Source: CAYVLA01 sp964549615 [NCBI: uncultured Thermococci archaeon] (GTDB lineage Archaea; CAYQAE01; CAYVLA01). Taken from it: a DNA stretch of 64,000 nucleotides. The first letter of the stretch is position 1, and the number at the start of each line of letters is the position of its first letter. This document shows positions 50,397 through 59,628 of the stretch, piece by piece. A program made the translations under genes and the position numbers. Where the stretch lies: contig CAZJVP010000020.1 of the NCBI GenBank assembly GCA_964549615.1, forward strand, positions 186,001 through 250,000. The letters are read 5' to 3'. Under the pieces are notes generated by a model that saw nothing but the letters and a program-made list of their open reading frames with translations, had not been told where the DNA came from and did no database searches.

Positions 50397-53300
50397 CCCT
50401 CTTGTACTCCGTCCTGCCCATATAGAAGAGCTTCGCGTACGCCCAGAAGCTGACGCTTCTCTCTGCCCGGTTGCGGAGTCTGAACTCCAAGACCTGGAAC
50501 GACTTGGGTGGGATGTGGAACGCCTGAACAGGAGGGGTCATCTCGGCGATGGAGTAGTCCCCGACCTCATTTCGGGCCCAGAGCTCAGGGGGCACGATCA
50601 GAGCGACTCCTCCGTCGACCCGCTCGTTGTAGGGGTTCTCGATTCTTACGGCAACGCGGTCGTCCTGGTGGAAGACCGACCACGTGACTGCCCTTTCGAT
50701 CTGGACTTTGAGGACATCCTGGTAGACCGACCCACCCCCGGTGTAGGTCAGCTTGCTCTGCTCACCGACCTCGATGACGTCCTCGTAGGTCTGCCCATCG
50801 TGAGTAATCCTGGCCCTGAACAATCCAGTTCTCCTCAATCCCGAGAAGGATAGAACGACATCGTACGATCTGTGGCTAAGCGGGGGGAGATCATACCAGA
50901 TCGTCTCGGGCTCAACACGCCAGCCGGCAGGAGCCTCCATGACGATGCGACCCGATATGGGGCGGTCGACGTAGTTGTTGACGAGGCTCACCGCAAGCCG
51001 GTTGATCGTCGTGCCTCTCCCCCCCGCCTCCGTGATGGGAGACCCCTGGATGGAAAGAGCGACCGCCTGGTAACCGATGGGAGCGGGTCCTAGGTTCTCC
51101 TTCCAATATCGCGTGTATATCGGCTGAACGGCCTCGACCACTTCCGGCCCGACAGCCGCGGGCGCAGCCGGGGCAACGAGCTTGACCTCGAAGGTCTCAA
51201 CCGAGAACGGCTCAAAGGATGCCGCGAACGAGTTGCCTCGTGCGTCCAGAGAGGCCTGTCGGTTCTCCAAGAGGTCGGTCCTCCACGCACCCTCCACCGG
51301 AAGCCACACCTTGAACACCGAATCCACCCGCTTTCCTTCCGCCTCATAAGCCCTGATGACCACTCCCTTGGATGGATCGGAGGCTCGGGCTTGGAAGGCT
51401 GCAACCGGATTCCCCACCGGCTTGCACGCCGTGACCACAACGTTTTCGGATGAGACCTCCAAGAACGAATGCACGGGCGGCAGGGACCCCTTGTGTGGGC
51501 TCGCCTGACAGCAAAACAGTGGGACGTTGTACTCCCATCCCAGCCGGTAGGAACCCGCCTCCCGCCAGCTACCAGCATGAGGATAGAGCGCATACTGGAA
51601 AACGTGGTCCTTCCTTTCCGGGATGAATTCCTCCTCGAGATGCACCCTTGACCAGTTTGAGGTGTGGGTCAAAAAGAGGGACATCGTTCCCTCAGGCTCG
51701 ACCGTGTTCGCCATGTTCCCCCTGTTCAGAACCGTGAGGCCATAGTCCTCAACCTTGACGGGACCCAGATGATTGGCGTGCTGGGGTATGATCAAGTCGC
51801 CTGACCGCAGCCCGTCGACGAGGAAATCGATGGCCTTCTCCAACTGCTGGGAATCGCTGGCCTCCACGATGAGCACCGGCACGGCGTTCCACCCCGGCGG
51901 GACGTTGCGGTCGGCGACGACGAGGAAGTCGAAGCCCAGCCTCTGCACCCTATCGGTGAAGCCCTCAAGCGTGGGCTTGTCAAGGCCACGCAACAGCGAG
52001 ATGGAATAGGAATTGTTCGCCCCGACGCCGACGGAGATCCTAAAGTTAGTGTTTGGGAGGTCTTCGTTCATGGATCGGGCTTCCGTGGAGTCCGCATGGA
52101 CCAGCTTCGTCCTCCTCGGGGCGTCATCGTCATCAAACCACGGGGTCGTGAGCACCCCCCTATTGGCGAGCGCGCGCTGGAGGCGGGCGGATAGAATCTG
52201 CACCTCCTTGGAGTGCGGCGTCACGAGTAGAACAGACCCCAGGGGACAGGACGAGACGGTGCGGGCCTCGTAGTCGACGAACCTGATCTTCGTCGTGGAG
52301 CCCAGATCGAAGAAGTTCTGGGACGAATGTATGACGCAGTCCGAGTACGCGTCGCCCCGCCATGTCTTGTAGTCGAATTGCTTCCTTCCCCTGTGTTTGA
52401 CGATCGCGCCGAACCTTTCCTCGTAGGTCGGCACGGAACCCGCGATGTCCGTCGGAAATAGGGCGACGAAGAGGTCGTCCTTTCCGCGGTAGTCCCTTAT
52501 CTCGGTCCTGAAATCTATCATCTTCAGGCCCTTCCTCAGGACTATCTCGCGGACGACCTCGCAATGCTCTCCGACCCTTCCCGTCACACGGATCCTGGAC
52601 GTTGGGCCGCATTCCTGCACGCTGACGTCGACCGGGAAGCGGTCAGAGAACATCATCTCGCCGGTCGTGTAGAGCTCCCACGAGGGCTCGTTCCGATCGC
52701 CCTTCTCCTTCAGGATGGCAATCTCATTTGCCAGATGGGGGCTCGCAGGGGGAACGACCTCCTTGCCAGTTTCCTTGTCGAGAATGCTTCGAATCCCACC
52801 TCCCCTGTTCGGGTCAACGGTGAGCTTGTAGAACTCGTTCTCGATGCTCAGCTCCCCTCCTTTCGCCGCCCATCTGGGCAACGATCGCCTGTCCAACGGC
52901 CGTACCTGGTACGTCGCATACCCCATCGACGGGATGTCCTGCGCAACGAACTCGATCTCGGCCGACCGTATACCCTTTTCATCCTCCTCGGTACTCAGAA
53001 CGCAAAACGGCTGCTCCCTGCCCTTCGGGTCTAGGAGGGCGAAGGATGCCACGGGCTTCTGGAAGGTGATCCTGGCCTTTGCCACGCTTGTCCTAGTCCA
53101 GTTCAGTGCGTTGAAGACCATAAGTGGCGTTCCCTCGCAAGCAGACAGATCAGCCTTGGAGGCAATGTGATCGAGTGCACGCGCGATGCACTGGTGGATC
53201 AGCCCGAGGGCTTCCCTGTATCCCTGAAGCATATCCAGGTAGGACTTGTCGCAGGAGGTGCCGGTTATGGCATCGTGGTGAGAATTGAAGAGCAACTGCC

Positions 53301-55104
53301 TCCATGCCTTGTCCAAGGCGAGATCGGGATAGGGCGCCCCAAGGAGCGAGGCCCATGTGCAAAATGACTCGGCACCGTACAGGCCAACCTCGCCCAGCCT
53401 GTTGGCTATCTTGAGCTCGATCCTCGATTGAGAGGTCCCGATGTGGTACTGGCTGGCGTCCCGGGAAGTAACTGGAACGAGCGCGCCGCGGGACTCGTCC
53501 TTGAGGACATCATCGAAGAACTCGGCGGGGTCCCCAACCTCGATGCGAGGCAAGAGCGACTTGAGCTCCTCGGTCCGTCCCAGGATCCACGGCGTGGGGG
53601 ATTTGAAGTCGTTGCAGTCCATCCTCAGGTCCGTGTGGTGTCCGAGGGATTCCATCTCCGAGAGGCCTGCGTATGCCCTCCCCCTCATCTCATCAAGGTT
53701 GGATGTGGTGAATCCGTAGTCGACCCGGCGATGGATCAGCGTGGTGCCGTCCAGAGACATGTGTCTGAATACGGCGGGGAAGCCCTTCACGGTCTTCGAC
53801 CAGATCACGCCGATGTTGCCCGACTTCTTGAGGATCTGGGAAAGCTGGACGATGTGGCCGAACACATCCCAAGGGTGGTAGACCCTCGGGCTAGCACCGA
53901 AAAGAGAGCTCGCGAACAACCTGCCGTAGAGGATGTTGCGTATGAGCTGCTCGCCCGATATGTTCTTCTCGTTGGGCTCGTTGTAGGAACCGCCTAGGAT
54001 GACCCTTCCCTGCCTGACGAGGCTCATCAGATAGTCGCGATCGCCGGGGTGGAAATCCAGGTACGGCTTCAGGTAGTCCAGCTCGTGGAAGATGACCTTG
54101 AATCCGGGGTCGGCCCTGCAGAAGTTGAGGTACTGGGCCACATTATGCAGCGACACGTCGTTGTACATCGATTGCGTGTTGGTCCATATGGGGTCGCAGT
54201 GAAACCCGACGCCGACATGGACGGTCGCGTCCGCAACCGGCACTGCGGGAACCTCGAGCTCACTGGACAACGTGCAGCGATCTTCGCCCGCCACCACCTC
54301 GAGGCCGACACGGGCCTTACCCACCTTCCACGCCATGGGAAGACCGAGCAGCACGCTCTTCGTCTCACCTGCCCTCACGATCTCGATCGATCTTGAGATC
54401 TCAGAACCAAGCTCCTCAGAACTCAGCAGGGTCGCGACGTCGGATACGTCTAGGCCCGAAAAGTTCGCGAGCGCGAACTCCAACTCCAGTTCCGGCCTCG
54501 CCGTAGTTCCGCGAAAGTACCCGGTCGCCCTCGGTGCCGTGACGCCGATCCCGCTCGACCCCACGAGCTTGGCCCTCCTGAAAGAACAGGATGCGCCCCA
54601 AGCGGCTCCGCGCCTAGCACTACCCAGAACCTTGAGAAGGAGGAGGTTTCGGCCGGGCTTCAGCGGGATCTGAACCAAACCTCTATCGGGCGACGCGACC
54701 CTGTGATTGACTATCAGGCGTCCCACCATCTGGGGCTTGAAGTCGCAGACGAACCACTCATCCGTCGAACTGACCAGATAGGTCGCCGCGTACGCGATGC
54801 CGTGACTTGCCTCCGGAAACAGCGAAGCGAAATCGATCTTTGAGGAGATTGCATCCAGGATGTCCCAGACCGTCTCCTTCCCGGGCAGAGCCTCTGACCG
54901 ATACGTCATGCCAGGGAAGGGTCGGATGAAAAGCTCGCCCCCGATGGGATCCGAGTCGGGCACCTCGAACCTGCCCATACGAAAGAGCCTGTAGGCCTCC
55001 GCCTCATCGCCGGCTGGGAAAGGCCCACAGACTAGCCAATGGGGGATGAAGCCTAGCTTCTCCACGGCCTTAGACGGGACGTCGCGAAACTGGTTTGCGC
55101 TCAT
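50389..55104 (-). CDS. GH38-family alpha-mannosidase-like glycoside hydrolase with N-terminal extension
   Basis: A 1571-residue protein. The GH38 core is unmistakable: zinc-binding GFHCDPIWTN (H302, D304), the nucleophile region PWDVFGHIVQL (D413) and the zinc-ligand loop HHDAITGTSC near 650. The canonical family begins near residue 290 here, so about 290 residues of extra N-terminal sequence precede it, with beta-sandwich character (GYFRGTTARPELELEFALANF), and the C-terminal beta domains are long (to 1571; usual length is 900-1100). No signal peptide. Alpha-mannosidases of this type remove alpha-mannosyl residues, with zinc in the active site. The 3' end overlaps the fusion gene by 8 bases. 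Two dehydrogenase genes follow on the other strand across a shared TATA region. Confidence 0.9.
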   Translation of the reverse strand: MSANQFRDVPSKAVEKLGFIPHWLVCGPFPAGDEAEAYRLFRMGRFEVPDSDPIGGELFIRPFPGMTYRSEALPGKETVWDILDAISSKIDFASLFPEASHGIAYAATYLVSSTDEWFVCDFKPQMVGRLIVNHRVASPDRGLVQIPLKPGRNLLLLKVLGSARRGAAWGASCSFRRAKLVGSSGIGVTAPRATGYFRGTTARPELELEFALANFSGLDVSDVATLLSSEELGSEISRSIEIVRAGETKSVLLGLPMAWKVGKARVGLEVVAGEDRCTLSSELEVPAVPVADATVHVGVGFHCDPIWTNTQSMYNDVSLHNVAQYLNFCRADPGFKVIFHELDYLKPYLDFHPGDRDYLMSLVRQGRVILGGSYNEPNEKNISGEQLIRNILYGRLFASSLFGASPRVYHPWDVFGHIVQLSQILKKSGNIGVIWSKTVKGFPAVFRHMSLDGTTLIHRRVDYGFTTSNLDEMRGRAYAGLSEMESLGHHTDLRMDCNDFKSPTPWILGRTEELKSLLPRIEVGDPAEFFDDVLKDESRGALVPVTSRDASQYHIGTSQSRIELKIANRLGEVGLYGAESFCTWASLLGAPYPDLALDKAWRQLLFNSHHDAITGTSCDKSYLDMLQGYREALGLIHQCIARALDHIASKADLSACEGTPLMVFNALNWTRTSVAKARITFQKPVASFALLDPKGREQPFCVLSTEEDEKGIRSAEIEFVAQDIPSMGYATYQVRPLDRRSLPRWAAKGGELSIENEFYKLTVDPNRGGGIRSILDKETGKEVVPPASPHLANEIAILKEKGDRNEPSWELYTTGEMMFSDRFPVDVSVQECGPTSRIRVTGRVGEHCEVVREIVLRKGLKMIDFRTEIRDYRGKDDLFVALFPTDIAGSVPTYEERFGAIVKHRGRKQFDYKTWRGDAYSDCVIHSSQNFFDLGSTTKIRFVDYEARTVSSCPLGSVLLVTPHSKEVQILSARLQRALANRGVLTTPWFDDDDAPRRTKLVHADSTEARSMNEDLPNTNFRISVGVGANNSYSISLLRGLDKPTLEGFTDRVQRLGFDFLVVADRNVPPGWNAVPVLIVEASDSQQLEKAIDFLVDGLRSGDLIIPQHANHLGPVKVEDYGLTVLNRGNMANTVEPEGTMSLFLTHTSNWSRVHLEEEFIPERKDHVFQYALYPHAGSWREAGSYRLGWEYNVPLFCCQASPHKGSLPPVHSFLEVSSENVVVTACKPVGNPVAAFQARASDPSKGVVIRAYEAEGKRVDSVFKVWLPVEGAWRTDLLENRQASLDARGNSFAASFEPFSVETFEVKLVAPAAPAAVGPEVVEAVQPIYTRYWKENLGPAPIGYQAVALSIQGSPITEAGGRGTTINRLAVSLVNNYVDRPISGRIVMEAPAGWRVEPETIWYDLPPLSHRSYDVVLSFSGLRRTGLFRARITHDGQTYEDVIEVGEQSKLTYTGGGSVYQDVLKVQIERAVTWSVFHQDDRVAVRIENPYNERVDGGVALIVPPELWARNEVGDYSIAEMTPPVQAFHIPPKSFQVLEFRLRNRAERSVSFWAYAKLFYMGRTEYKRVR

Positions 55105-55141
55105 GGTTACCGCCGAACTCGACCGAGCACCGCGAATGCCG

Positions 55142-55151
55142 CATATAAAAT
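55142..55151. promoter_or_regulatory. Shared TATA element between GH38 and the Gfo/Idh/MocA genes
   Basis: CATATAAAAT is a strong box usable on either strand. It lies 38 bases before the GH38 ATG (55104, minus) and about 60 bases before the ATG at 55207 (plus). Confidence 0.5.
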
Positions 55152-55206
55152 GTAACCGCCTGCCGGGCCAACATTTTTACTCTGGCCACCGAGGCCCCCT
55201 AGCGGA

Positions 55207-56067
55207 ATGCACATGATCAGGCTGGGCCTCTGTGGGACAAACAACTCGCACTCGGTCGTCTTCTCAAGGCTAGTCAACGATCCTAACCTTCCCGCACATG
55301 AAAAGGTTGAAGGTGCTAGGATGGTCGCATTCTTCGCCTACGATGACGAGAACGTCGCCAAGCTCAAGGAGCTCAACGTGAGCGCCCAAGTCAAGAGCAA
55401 GGAGGAACTCATCCACCTGGTCGACGGCGTCCTCTGCGTCACCAGGGATGGCTCCAAGCATCTTGAGGAGGCCACGCCGTTCCTTGAAGCCGGGGTCCCC
55501 ACCTTCATCGACAAGCCTCTTGCGACCTCTCTTGAGGACGCTAGGAAGATCGTTGCGATCGCCCGCAGGACCGGCACCCCGCTGATGTCCTGCTCGTCCC
55601 TCCGCTTTGCGCCCGAGATCACGAGCCATGAAGCCCGGCTCAAGGAGATAGCGCCACTCAGAGCGGGAACCGTCACCGGGATGGGAGAGACTATCTTCTA
55701 TGGCGTACACGCCGCTGAGATGATGAGCGCCGTATTCGGATCCGGGATGGATTACGTTGTGAACGTTGGAACGGAGGGCCACGACATCGGCACTGTCCAG
55801 TACGCCGACGGCAAGACAGTGTCTCTCCAGATAATCAGGGACGCGAAGGTGGATTTCCGGGTCATTGCGCACGGCGAGAAGGGCAGAGAGGAGATCGTCG
55901 TTTCAAGCACCCTTTACTATCCCGAGACGCTGAGGAGGGTCGTCGAGTTCGTCAAGACGGGGGAGAGCCCTGTGGATCCGAAAGACACGCTTGAGATCAT
56001 CGCATGCCTGAACGGCCTGGTGAAGAGCCGCGAGACCGGGACCCGGATCCGGCTGGCGGACCTTTAG
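55207..56067 (+). CDS. Gfo/Idh/MocA-family oxidoreductase (first copy)
   Basis: A 286-residue NAD(P)-dependent dehydrogenase of the inositol 2-dehydrogenase family. The nucleotide-binding start is MIRLGLCGTNNSHSVVF and the conserved lysine motif is FIDKPLATSLEDAR. The mid-region reads TGMGETIFYGVHAAEMMSAVFG, with the family's H-x-x-E/D-type substrate pocket. It is shorter than usual (typical 330-380 residues). A second Gfo/Idh gene starts 17 bases after its stop, so the two form an operon. In sugar loci these enzymes oxidise inositols or sugars, or make 3-keto sugars for unusual glycoside lysis. Confidence 0.88.
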   Translation: MHMIRLGLCGTNNSHSVVFSRLVNDPNLPAHEKVEGARMVAFFAYDDENVAKLKELNVSAQVKSKEELIHLVDGVLCVTRDGSKHLEEATPFLEAGVPTFIDKPLATSLEDARKIVAIARRTGTPLMSCSSLRFAPEITSHEARLKEIAPLRAGTVTGMGETIFYGVHAAEMMSAVFGSGMDYVVNVGTEGHDIGTVQYADGKTVSLQIIRDAKVDFRVIAHGEKGREEIVVSSTLYYPETLRRVVEFVKTGESPVDPKDTLEIIACLNGLVKSRETGTRIRLADL

Positions 56068-56084
56068 CACTGGGGTGGGCGACG

Positions 56085-57041
56085 TTGGACAGGATTCGGC
56101 TTGCGCTGATAGGCGCGGGGGGCATGGCAAACGCGGTGCACTATCCCTCGCTTGCCGAGTTCCCGGACGTGGAAATGGCGGGCCTGTGCGATCTTGTCGA
56201 GGAGAGACTGAACGCGACGGCCGATCGGTTCAACATACAGGCAAGATACCGGGACTACAGGAAGATGATAGAGGATATCAAACCTGACGCGGCCTACATC
56301 CTGATGCCTCCCCATCAACTGTATGACCTGGCGGTGTACTGCCTCTCCAAAGGCATTCACCTCTTCATAGAGAAGCCGCCGGGCATCACGAGCTACCAGA
56401 CAAAGAGGCTCTCAAAGCATGCAAGGTCGCACGGATGCCTAACCATGGTCGGGTTCAATCGGAGGTACATTCCCCTCATGACTAGGGTCAAGGAGATGGC
56501 CGAGCAGAAGGGTCCCATACTCCAAGCGGTTGCAAGTTTCTACAAGAACATGGTGGGAGCTCCCCCATACTATGATGGCGCAGTGGACCTGCTCACATGC
56601 GACGTGATCCATGCGGTCGATGCCCTGAGGTGGATGTGCGGTGAGGCAAGCAGAATCGCGAGCCACATACGGGCACTGAACGCCGACTACGAGAACAGCT
56701 TCAACGCCCTGATCAAATTCGAGTCCGGCGCCTCCGGCGTCCTGCTCAGCAACTGGACGGGCGGAGCCCGGGTGCACACCTTCGAGATGCATTCCATCCG
56801 CTTCTCGGCATTCATAGATCCAAACACCAAGGCCAGGATTTTCGACGACTCCGACCAGGCGATCGAGATAAGGGCCCAGGACGCCGCAGGATCGGATTCG
56901 TTCCACAAGGTCTATGGCTTCTCCGCAGAGAACAGACACTTCATAGATTGCGTGAGGAACGGCAAAGAGCCGATGACAAGCTTCGAGGACGCGGCCAAGA
57001 CCATGGAACTCATCGACCGAATTAACGCTTCAAGGATCTAA
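56085..57041 (+). CDS. Gfo/Idh/MocA-family oxidoreductase (second copy)
   Basis: A 318-residue NAD(P)-dependent dehydrogenase with Rossmann motif IRLALIGAGGMANAVHYPS, EKPPGITSYQTKRL (family E-K-P) and a C-terminal alpha/beta substrate domain (CDVIHAVDALRWMCGE). The frame opens earlier at 56004 inside the upstream gene. TTG 56085 gives the correct family N-terminus and lies 17 bases after the upstream stop. With the first copy and GH38 nearby, it could form a 3-keto-sugar pathway, as in bacterial loci with several Gfo/Idh proteins. This is inference. Confidence 0.88.
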   Translation: MDRIRLALIGAGGMANAVHYPSLAEFPDVEMAGLCDLVEERLNATADRFNIQARYRDYRKMIEDIKPDAAYILMPPHQLYDLAVYCLSKGIHLFIEKPPGITSYQTKRLSKHARSHGCLTMVGFNRRYIPLMTRVKEMAEQKGPILQAVASFYKNMVGAPPYYDGAVDLLTCDVIHAVDALRWMCGEASRIASHIRALNADYENSFNALIKFESGASGVLLSNWTGGARVHTFEMHSIRFSAFIDPNTKARIFDDSDQAIEIRAQDAAGSDSFHKVYGFSAENRHFIDCVRNGKEPMTSFEDAAKTMELIDRINASRI

Positions 57042-57143
57042 GAACCCTTGCAGGGGCGACTTGGCGGACAGACGGGGCGGCGCCTAGGGTCTTCGCATCT
57101 CGACACCTGCGCGTGCCTCGTTGTTCGTGATTCCTGCGCAACC

Positions 57144-57152
57144 GAGATAAAT
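57144..57152 (+). promoter_or_regulatory. TATA-like box for GT4 glycosyltransferase
   Basis: GAGATAAAT lies about 28 bases before the ATG at 57176 and fits a leaderless start. Confidence 0.45.
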
Positions 57153-57175
57153 GGCGTTGAGAAAGAGGCCCGTAC

Positions 57176-58234
57176 ATGAGAATCTGCATAGTGAACCCGT
57201 TCTTCCACCCTTACATCGGAGGGATCGAGGAACACATACGCGCCATCGGAACGAGGCTCTCCAAACGCGACGAGGTCCACGTAATCACGAGCCTCTTGCC
57301 CGGAACCCAGGCCTTCGAAGTAGTGGACGGAATGCAGGTCCACAGGCTGCCTTCGCTCTTCCTAAAGATATATACGCCGCCTGCCACTGCCACATGGGGG
57401 GTTGGGAAACGCATAGCCGACATTTCCCCCGACATCTTGCATGCCCACCACAGGTGGTCCCCGGAATATGCAAGGGCGGTGAGGGGCTTCGTAGGGAAGA
57501 TCCCCATTGTGCTGACATGGCACAACGATTTCGGCGAGGGCGTTGGATGGCAGCGACCGTTCAGCCTCTTGAACGACGTGCTCTTCAGGCAGTACCTTGC
57601 GCGGAGATGCGCAAGGATAATCTGCATCAGCGAGTACGTACGCGGTAGGCTCATCGAGAGGGGAATCCGGGCGGAACTGCTGCGCGTCATCCACAACGGC
57701 GTGGAAATCCAACCATACTCAGATCTCGAGGAAGACTTCGTCCTCTATGTGGGTCGGTTGGTTCAGACAAAGGGATTGGATGTGCTGGCGAAGGCCATGA
57801 AGGGGGTTCGCTCGACACTAGTCGTATGCGGCAAAGGGCCGTCGTCCCACATCCTAAAGGGACTGCCAAACGTGAAGCTGGCGGGCCACGTCGCCGAAGA
57901 GGAAAAACACAAACTCCTGGCAAGATGCAAGTTCCTTGTCCTCCCGTCCAGAATCGAGTCCTTCGGGTTGGTCCTCCTGGAGGCCATGGCTCACGGAAAG
58001 CCCGTGGTGGCAACGAGGGTTGGCGGCGTTCCGGAGGTTGTGGGTGACGCAGGGATCCTAGTGGAGCCAGGGGATTCGCGTCAGCTAAGGGATGCGATGA
58101 ACTCCCTTCTTTCCGACGATGGGCTGCGCCGCGAGCTGGGCAAAAAAGCTTGGGCTCGCGCCAGCATCTTTTCCTGGGACAGGACGGCCTCGGAAGTGTT
58201 GGAAGTATACCGGGAGGTCCTCATGTCCCGCTAG
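57176..58234 (+). CDS. GT4-family glycosyltransferase (plus strand)
   Basis: A 352-residue retaining glycosyltransferase of the GT-B fold. The N-terminal domain opens MRICIVNPFFHPYIGGIEEH (typical GT4 start). The C-terminal domain has DFVLYVGRLVQTKGLDVLAKA and the E-x7-E motif region SRIESFGLVLLEAMAHGKP, then VVATRVGGVPEVV. These transfer a nucleotide sugar to a lipid or glycan in the cytoplasm. It is convergent with a second GT4 gene with a 14-base overlap, so both may belong to one surface glycan assembly set, with the flippase-like gene at 59629. No specificity visible. Confidence 0.93.
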   Translation: MRICIVNPFFHPYIGGIEEHIRAIGTRLSKRDEVHVITSLLPGTQAFEVVDGMQVHRLPSLFLKIYTPPATATWGVGKRIADISPDILHAHHRWSPEYARAVRGFVGKIPIVLTWHNDFGEGVGWQRPFSLLNDVLFRQYLARRCARIICISEYVRGRLIERGIRAELLRVIHNGVEIQPYSDLEEDFVLYVGRLVQTKGLDVLAKAMKGVRSTLVVCGKGPSSHILKGLPNVKLAGHVAEEEKHKLLARCKFLVLPSRIESFGLVLLEAMAHGKPVVATRVGGVPEVVGDAGILVEPGDSRQLRDAMNSLLSDDGLRRELGKKAWARASIFSWDRTASEVLEVYREVLMSR

Positions 58235-59342
58235 GGCCACTCCCCCCTCGCTCAAGGAGGGACAGATAGAGGGCCTTCCATTCCTCCGCAATCCTTCCCT
58301 GCGAGAACTGCTCCGCCTTCCGGCGCGCACTCGCGCCCATCCTCTCCCGAAGGTTCTTGTCGCCGAGGAGATTCAAGACACACCGGGCCAGGTCCTCCGC
58401 ATTTCCCGGCCGGAACTTCAGACCGTCAACACCGTTCGTGATCACATCCCTGAGGCCGCCTGCGTCGGCACCGACAACCGGCTTTGCGCAGGCCATCGCC
58501 TCGAGGGCCACAAGTCCCTGCGTCTCGGTGTCCGAAGGGATCACGAAGATATCGCAACCCCTGTACGCATCGACCAGGTCTGGGAGCTCGAGATAGTGAT
58601 CGAAACGGAAGTTGCCGTTCAGCCCTTTCCTTCGGACCATGCTTCGGTAGAGTTCTTCCTGGACGCCACTCCCGACCACCCTGAATGTCGACCCGGGATA
58701 CTCCTTCAGAATCAGAGGCGCGGCATCGATCAGGATCTCAACCTTCTTCTCCCTGCCGAGACGGCCCACGTAGAGGATCACCGGATCGTGGTTCGGGGGC
58801 CTGTCTTGGGGGCTGAAGAACTCCGTGTTGAGGGAGTTCGATATTACGCGGACATCCCTCAACCTTCTGGCGAGGAGGATGTCGCGCATTGAGGCTGAAG
58901 GCGTAGTCACCACCGTGCAACGCCTGTAGAAGCAACTCACGTACCTCCACGCCAGCCCCCTGAGCAGCCCGCCCAGGTCGCCATAGACGTAATGTGTGTA
59001 CTCCGGCACCAGCGTGTGAAAGGTCCCGACGATTGGGAGCATCAGCCTCTTGGCCGCAGACACCGCGGCCAACCCGAGCGTGAACGGGGTGTGGACGTGA
59101 ACTAGGTCTATGCCCTCCTCGATGAATATCTGGCCCATCGTTCTCGGGCCCACCAAGGCGACCCTGTAGTCCGGATAGGGCTGAAACGTCAATGATCGAA
59201 AGCCCCGTGCACTCTTGGCATCGGTGGGTGCAAAGATCCTGACCTCGTGGTCCTTGCCCACCTCCTCCGCGATGGCGTCCACGGAGCTGACGACGCCGTT
59301 GACCTGCGGATGGTAAGTGTCGGTGATCAAGGCCACTTTCAA
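58221..59342 (-). CDS. GT4-family glycosyltransferase (minus strand)
   Basis: A 373-residue GT-B enzyme. The N-terminus VALITDTYHPQVNGVVSSV is the classic start of archaeal/bacterial GT4 glycolipid synthases. The C-terminal half has PVILYVGRLGREKKVEILID and the E-x7-E segment SDTETQGLVALEAMACAKP, then VVGADAGGLRDVI. The overall fit is with diacylglycerol or archaeol glycosyltransferases, though that is uncertain. It overlaps the convergent GT4 gene by 14 bases. Confidence 0.92.
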   Translation of the reverse strand: MKVALITDTYHPQVNGVVSSVDAIAEEVGKDHEVRIFAPTDAKSARGFRSLTFQPYPDYRVALVGPRTMGQIFIEEGIDLVHVHTPFTLGLAAVSAAKRLMLPIVGTFHTLVPEYTHYVYGDLGGLLRGLAWRYVSCFYRRCTVVTTPSASMRDILLARRLRDVRVISNSLNTEFFSPQDRPPNHDPVILYVGRLGREKKVEILIDAAPLILKEYPGSTFRVVGSGVQEELYRSMVRRKGLNGNFRFDHYLELPDLVDAYRGCDIFVIPSDTETQGLVALEAMACAKPVVGADAGGLRDVITNGVDGLKFRPGNAEDLARCVLNLLGDKNLRERMGASARRKAEQFSQGRIAEEWKALYLSLLERGGSGPSGT

Positions 59343-59585
59343 CCTGTCAGGCCCCTAGACGTCTGCGCGCGAGCGCCCGGACAAGGAGGCTCCGAACGCC
59401 CGAAGTTCTATGCGAATCCAGATCGTTCGGTCGTCCTAGGAAAAGACCAGGAGGTGTTGATAATGTTATCGCATGGCGCCTGGGGCCGTCTTGGCGTGCT
59501 CCACGCCGGATCGGCCAAGCGACGCCATGCCTTTCGCCCCAAGCCCGGACAAGATCAGGGATGCCGCAAGATGAATGTTGGAGCA
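59343..59585. other. Short gap between GT4 and the flippase-like gene
   Basis: Nothing recognisable except the TATA box at its right end. Confidence 0.3.
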
Positions 59586-59596
59586 ATACTTATAAC
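59586..59596 (+). promoter_or_regulatory. TATA box for the flippase-like gene
   Basis: ATACTTATAAC lies about 38 bases before GTG 59629 and predicts start near 59617. Confidence 0.5.
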
Positions 59597-59628
59597 CCGC
59601 TTGCCGGGGGTACGACAAAGGTGTTTCG

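Noticed and set aside
59343-59628. Possible extra small gene between GT4 and the flippase-like gene
   Set aside because: Frames are short, without start context or motifs; only the TATA box is supportable.
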